Assembly (NCBI GenBank): GCA_023101885.1
Contig: JALPQD010000160.1
Span: 1,116,001 to 1,180,000, forward strand
DNA: 64,000 bases
Direction: 5' to 3'
Source of the DNA: Typhlomys cinereus
Lineage: Eukaryota; Chordata; Mammalia; Rodentia; Platacanthomyidae
Positions within the stretch are counted from its first letter, which is position 1. Every line of letters starts with the position of its first letter. Shown here piece after piece: positions 60,891 through 64,000 of this stretch. The position numbers were made by a program, and so were the translations under genes. Under the pieces are notes generated by a model. It searched no databases. It saw only the letters and a program-made list of their open reading frames with translations, and was not told the DNA's origin.

Positions 60891-61659
60891 AATAATTTGA
60901 TCTTAATGGTTTGGTTTTAATGGATTTTAGAATTTAGAAACTGATTGCCAAAATAAATTTTCCAATTTGTGCTCAGTTCTTTGGTGCTGCTCAAGCTCTC
61001 TGGTCCAAATGATGATGCCCTTGAAGTGACTGTGCTCCGTGAGAATCATCTCAAGGAGGGGTGATACTCTATTAGGGGATTTTCACTCACAGGAGCTTAA
61101 CCACATAGCAATCTGAACCTTTCCCTCTCAGCACTGAAATGTTTTTAGTAACTTAACATCTTACTGACTTTACCAGCACCACATTCTAAGTCAGCAGGGA
61201 GTTTAACAAAATCATTCCTTTTTCTGCATCGATTGACTATACCAATGAAACAACTATATTCTACTTTTTCATAAAAGCTTTGTATGGATAGTAGCTTTTG
61301 GTTGAGAAAGAGTAAGTCCATTTTGTTTTTACCTCATTATAACTTATCATGATGTTAATAAAACAATAGGATTTACCAGCAACAAACAGAAGACTTGTCA
61401 GAGCACACACACATCTCAAGGAAAGCAGTTTGATGAGGATTCCATGTAATACTGTGCTTTAAGCAAAGAAAGTGATGGATGAGTAGCTTTCAGGCCACAT
61501 TCTATTTACACACATGTACGCATTTTGGCAAACATATGTTTTAAATTAAGTTCGCCCATACTATATGAAAGAATCAGGATATTTCAGATTAAATTAGAAT
61601 TTAAAAAAACTCAAAAAGAAAGATTTCAAAGAAATCACGACAGCATTGGCTTTGAATTT
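60891..61659. other. Non-coding, nothing recognised
   Basis: No gene or repeat family seen. Confidence 0.35.
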
Positions 61660-62002
61660 GGGGGCTTATATAAATGTTTATGTGTGATATGAGTGCACTT
61701 GTGTATATGTGTTCACTTGTATTTGGTCATAAGAACATGTATGAATAGTTATATGTGCTTATTGGAGGTTGATATCCCATGTCCTTGATCATTTTCTACT
61801 CTCTCACTTGAACCCAGAAGGCTCACTGATTAAGTTAGTCGAGCTACTCAACTTGCCCCATGGATCCCGTATCTTTCTCTTGCATTATAAGCAAGCCGTC
61901 ATACCCGCCCCACACTCATGTAGTTGTTGGGATATGAACGAAGATTTTCATGCTTGTATGAAGATCTCTTTACCCAGTGAGCCATCTTCCTGGTCCCTGA
62001 CT
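61660..62002 (-). mobile_element. B3/B2-superfamily SINE (reverse)
   Basis: GT-rich start, 'cttattggaggttgatatcc', 'gttgggatatgaacgaagat' and 'tacccagtgagccatcttcc' form the reverse complement of a tRNA-derived head. Confidence 0.65.
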
Positions 62003-64000
62003 TAAAATCCCTAAGAGTCTTCACTTGGGTTGCAGCTGAGGGGCCTCTGACCGCTCTAAATAGGGAATCATTAAAGAGCCTCTACCTCACTTCATGTTCA
62101 TTCAGTGTTAAGTACCATAGACACTACTTTCACAGTCTCTGCTGTAGAGGATGGTCAAAAGGAAAAGAAACAGTAGGGATCATTGTGTTCTACATAATAA
62201 ACTGCCAAAGAATATATTCCTGAGATATCTTTTGCCTCAGACCAAAAACAAAGGAAGCAAACCTTGATCTTCATCCAATCTGAAAGAGGTAGACCTAGAC
62301 AAGATTAAGAATAGACTTGAGAATTTTTCTTGGTTATGTAAGTGCTAACTTTGCTGCAACAGTATTTATGACTGAAACTGTTAAAGTCAACCCATTCTCT
62401 TAACTTTCAACTATTTTGGTGCATATTTTGGAAACAAAAATACAGTGAAAGGTTGTGCGGTGTGTTTATTTTCTCCCTAGTAATTATTTTGTAATGCCTT
62501 AAATAGAAGTCATCTAGAGAAATGCTTATATTTAATTTTGACTCCAAGAACATCTCAGAATCAAGTTGTGTTGCAATCCAAAATTTTTCCAGATTTAATT
62601 TTAACAAACCTTTAAAAAAATCCTCATCTTGTGAAATCTGATGACCCACTGAAAATTACACTAAAAGTTTGGACAGGGAAGAGTACATCAGAAAAATGGC
62701 TTGCTCGGCCTCTGCAAAGCACTGAGCATTTGTATTTAATAATACGCGCTTTGTGGATTCCAAAAGAAAGGCACTTTATCTTCTCTCTTTGAAAAGGCTT
62801 GGGAAATGTTCCAATCCCTAGAATGTTGGCTGAGGAACAATTGCCATATCTGCTCATATATGCTAGCTTCAATTATGACATATTTGATAAACTCCGAGTT
62901 TTCAAGAAAGAACAGCACTCTTTTATGAAAAATGAAACAAGTCACCACGTGCTCTTATCTTGTAACTGACTCTGATGGCTGCCTGAATTTGCCTTCTAAA
63001 TATTCTCCCTTGGAAAAGAAGATAAACCAATAATGGATTTTTGATTGGTTACATGTTGCCTATGCCATTTTTTGAAATTCGTGGAATTTATTGGTGTCCA
63101 AAAATTGTCAGTCCTTATCCAAGCAAGCATGATTGCATCCCATTGATTTGCTCTTGATGTTCAGTAGTCACCAAAAGCAGAATTGATCTGTGATGCTGCC
63201 ACCCTGAGCAGTGACACTTTTGAAGTGGTGACCATGCCAGCAGAAGATGGCAGCGATTGTGTTTCAGCACATGCATATGTGCAAGCATGCTTTCAAGCAC
63301 AACTCGATGTCCAGGCATCACTCCTACTCTGGAAAGGGACCACACATACCCGGATCAGATGAGCTTATGTACCCGCCCTAGAGGAATTATTGCTCCAGCC
63401 CAGAGGAATAAGAACAAAGTTTTAAAGTGTCCAATCCAGAATGAAAACCAAATTATGTAAGACAGGAGATATTCCGATGGAAAATGGGACAATTTTCTGT
63501 AACAGTCATTCGTACATACTCAGGCACATTGCTCTCCGACTCTGATTGCTAAGCATTGAGATGCTTAGTCAGAATGGCGATGCAGTCAATATGCTCTGCT
63601 TGGTGGGATATATTTCAATCATCTCCATTTTTTTTGTTGTCATTGTTGTTCCACGTGGTGTCTGAGCTGAGGTGCAGCGCTGAAGCGTGACAGAGTGGAC
63701 AGGCAGCATGTGTGGAAATGTCAGTCACTGGAAACAGACACACCTGCCTGTGGATCCGGGTGCCGCCACACTTTAACTCTTTATCTCCATCCTCAGCCTC
63801 CCATGTATAAAAACAAGGAGAATAGCACCTCGCTGTGTTACTGCAGAGGTGAAACAAAATAATTTAACAACGCAGTCTGCAGCACATGTAAGGCTACAGT
63901 GAATGATTATGGTCCCTCTTGGCATGTAAGATACACTTCCTAGAGAGAAGTAAGATTACACAGTAGTGGGCCCCTCCATAAAGTAATGGGTCCACTGTTG
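62003..64000. other. Non-coding, nothing recognised
   Basis: Frames up to about 82 codons have no recognised domain; no repeat family seen. Confidence 0.35.

Overview
The window looks like non-coding mammalian (rodent) genomic DNA. It is AT-rich, has no convincing protein-coding exon, tRNA, rRNA or CRISPR, and is full of interspersed retroelements and CA/GT, CT and TA microsatellites. The rodent assignment rests on ID-type (tRNA-Ala-like) SINEs, B2/B3-like tRNA SINEs and several copies of a 'ttattttggctcac' rodent repeat. The most recent-looking SINE family and the LINE-1 5' UTR are not ones I recognise from mouse or rat, so a non-murine rodent is likely. The species cannot be fixed from sequence alone.

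Layout. 1-16 kb holds scattered SINEs, old L1 3' ends, microsatellites and unassigned sequence, including a short reverse-strand L1 3' end at 7976-8179 with an 11-bp target-site duplication (TSD). A clean 419-bp solo LTR with a 6-bp TSD lies at 16121-16539. A reverse-strand 5'-truncated L1 with a 19-bp TSD lies at 18543-19423. 20-26 kb holds more SINEs and a near-perfect 29-bp inverted repeat (25687-25784). At 26157-27915 a composite of two L1 3' ends and a SINE piece sits inside a single 14-bp TSD. 29-31.6 kb holds an ID SINE and a very old L1. 32-52 kb is SINEs, microsatellites and unassigned sequence. A structurally complete L1 lies at 52460-58851, followed to 64 kb by more old SINEs and unassigned DNA.

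The main biology is LINE-1 history. The 6.4-kb L1 has a GC-rich 5' UTR with two tandem promoter-like units, a broken ORF1, a broken ORF2 (all endonuclease catalytic residues and the FADD motif still readable), a G-rich 3' UTR and a poly(A) end. Comparison with the other copies suggests three things: (1) a 388-bp segment of the 3' UTR, bounded by GT...AG with a pyrimidine tract, is absent to the base from the 26-kb copy, as if that copy came from a spliced transcript; (2) the 26-kb and 18.5-kb copies carry downstream non-L1 or second-L1 sequence before the terminal TSD, as expected of 3' transduction; (3) the complete copy carries an ORF2-derived patch inside its 3' UTR. All of these come from reading the sequence by eye, without alignment software.
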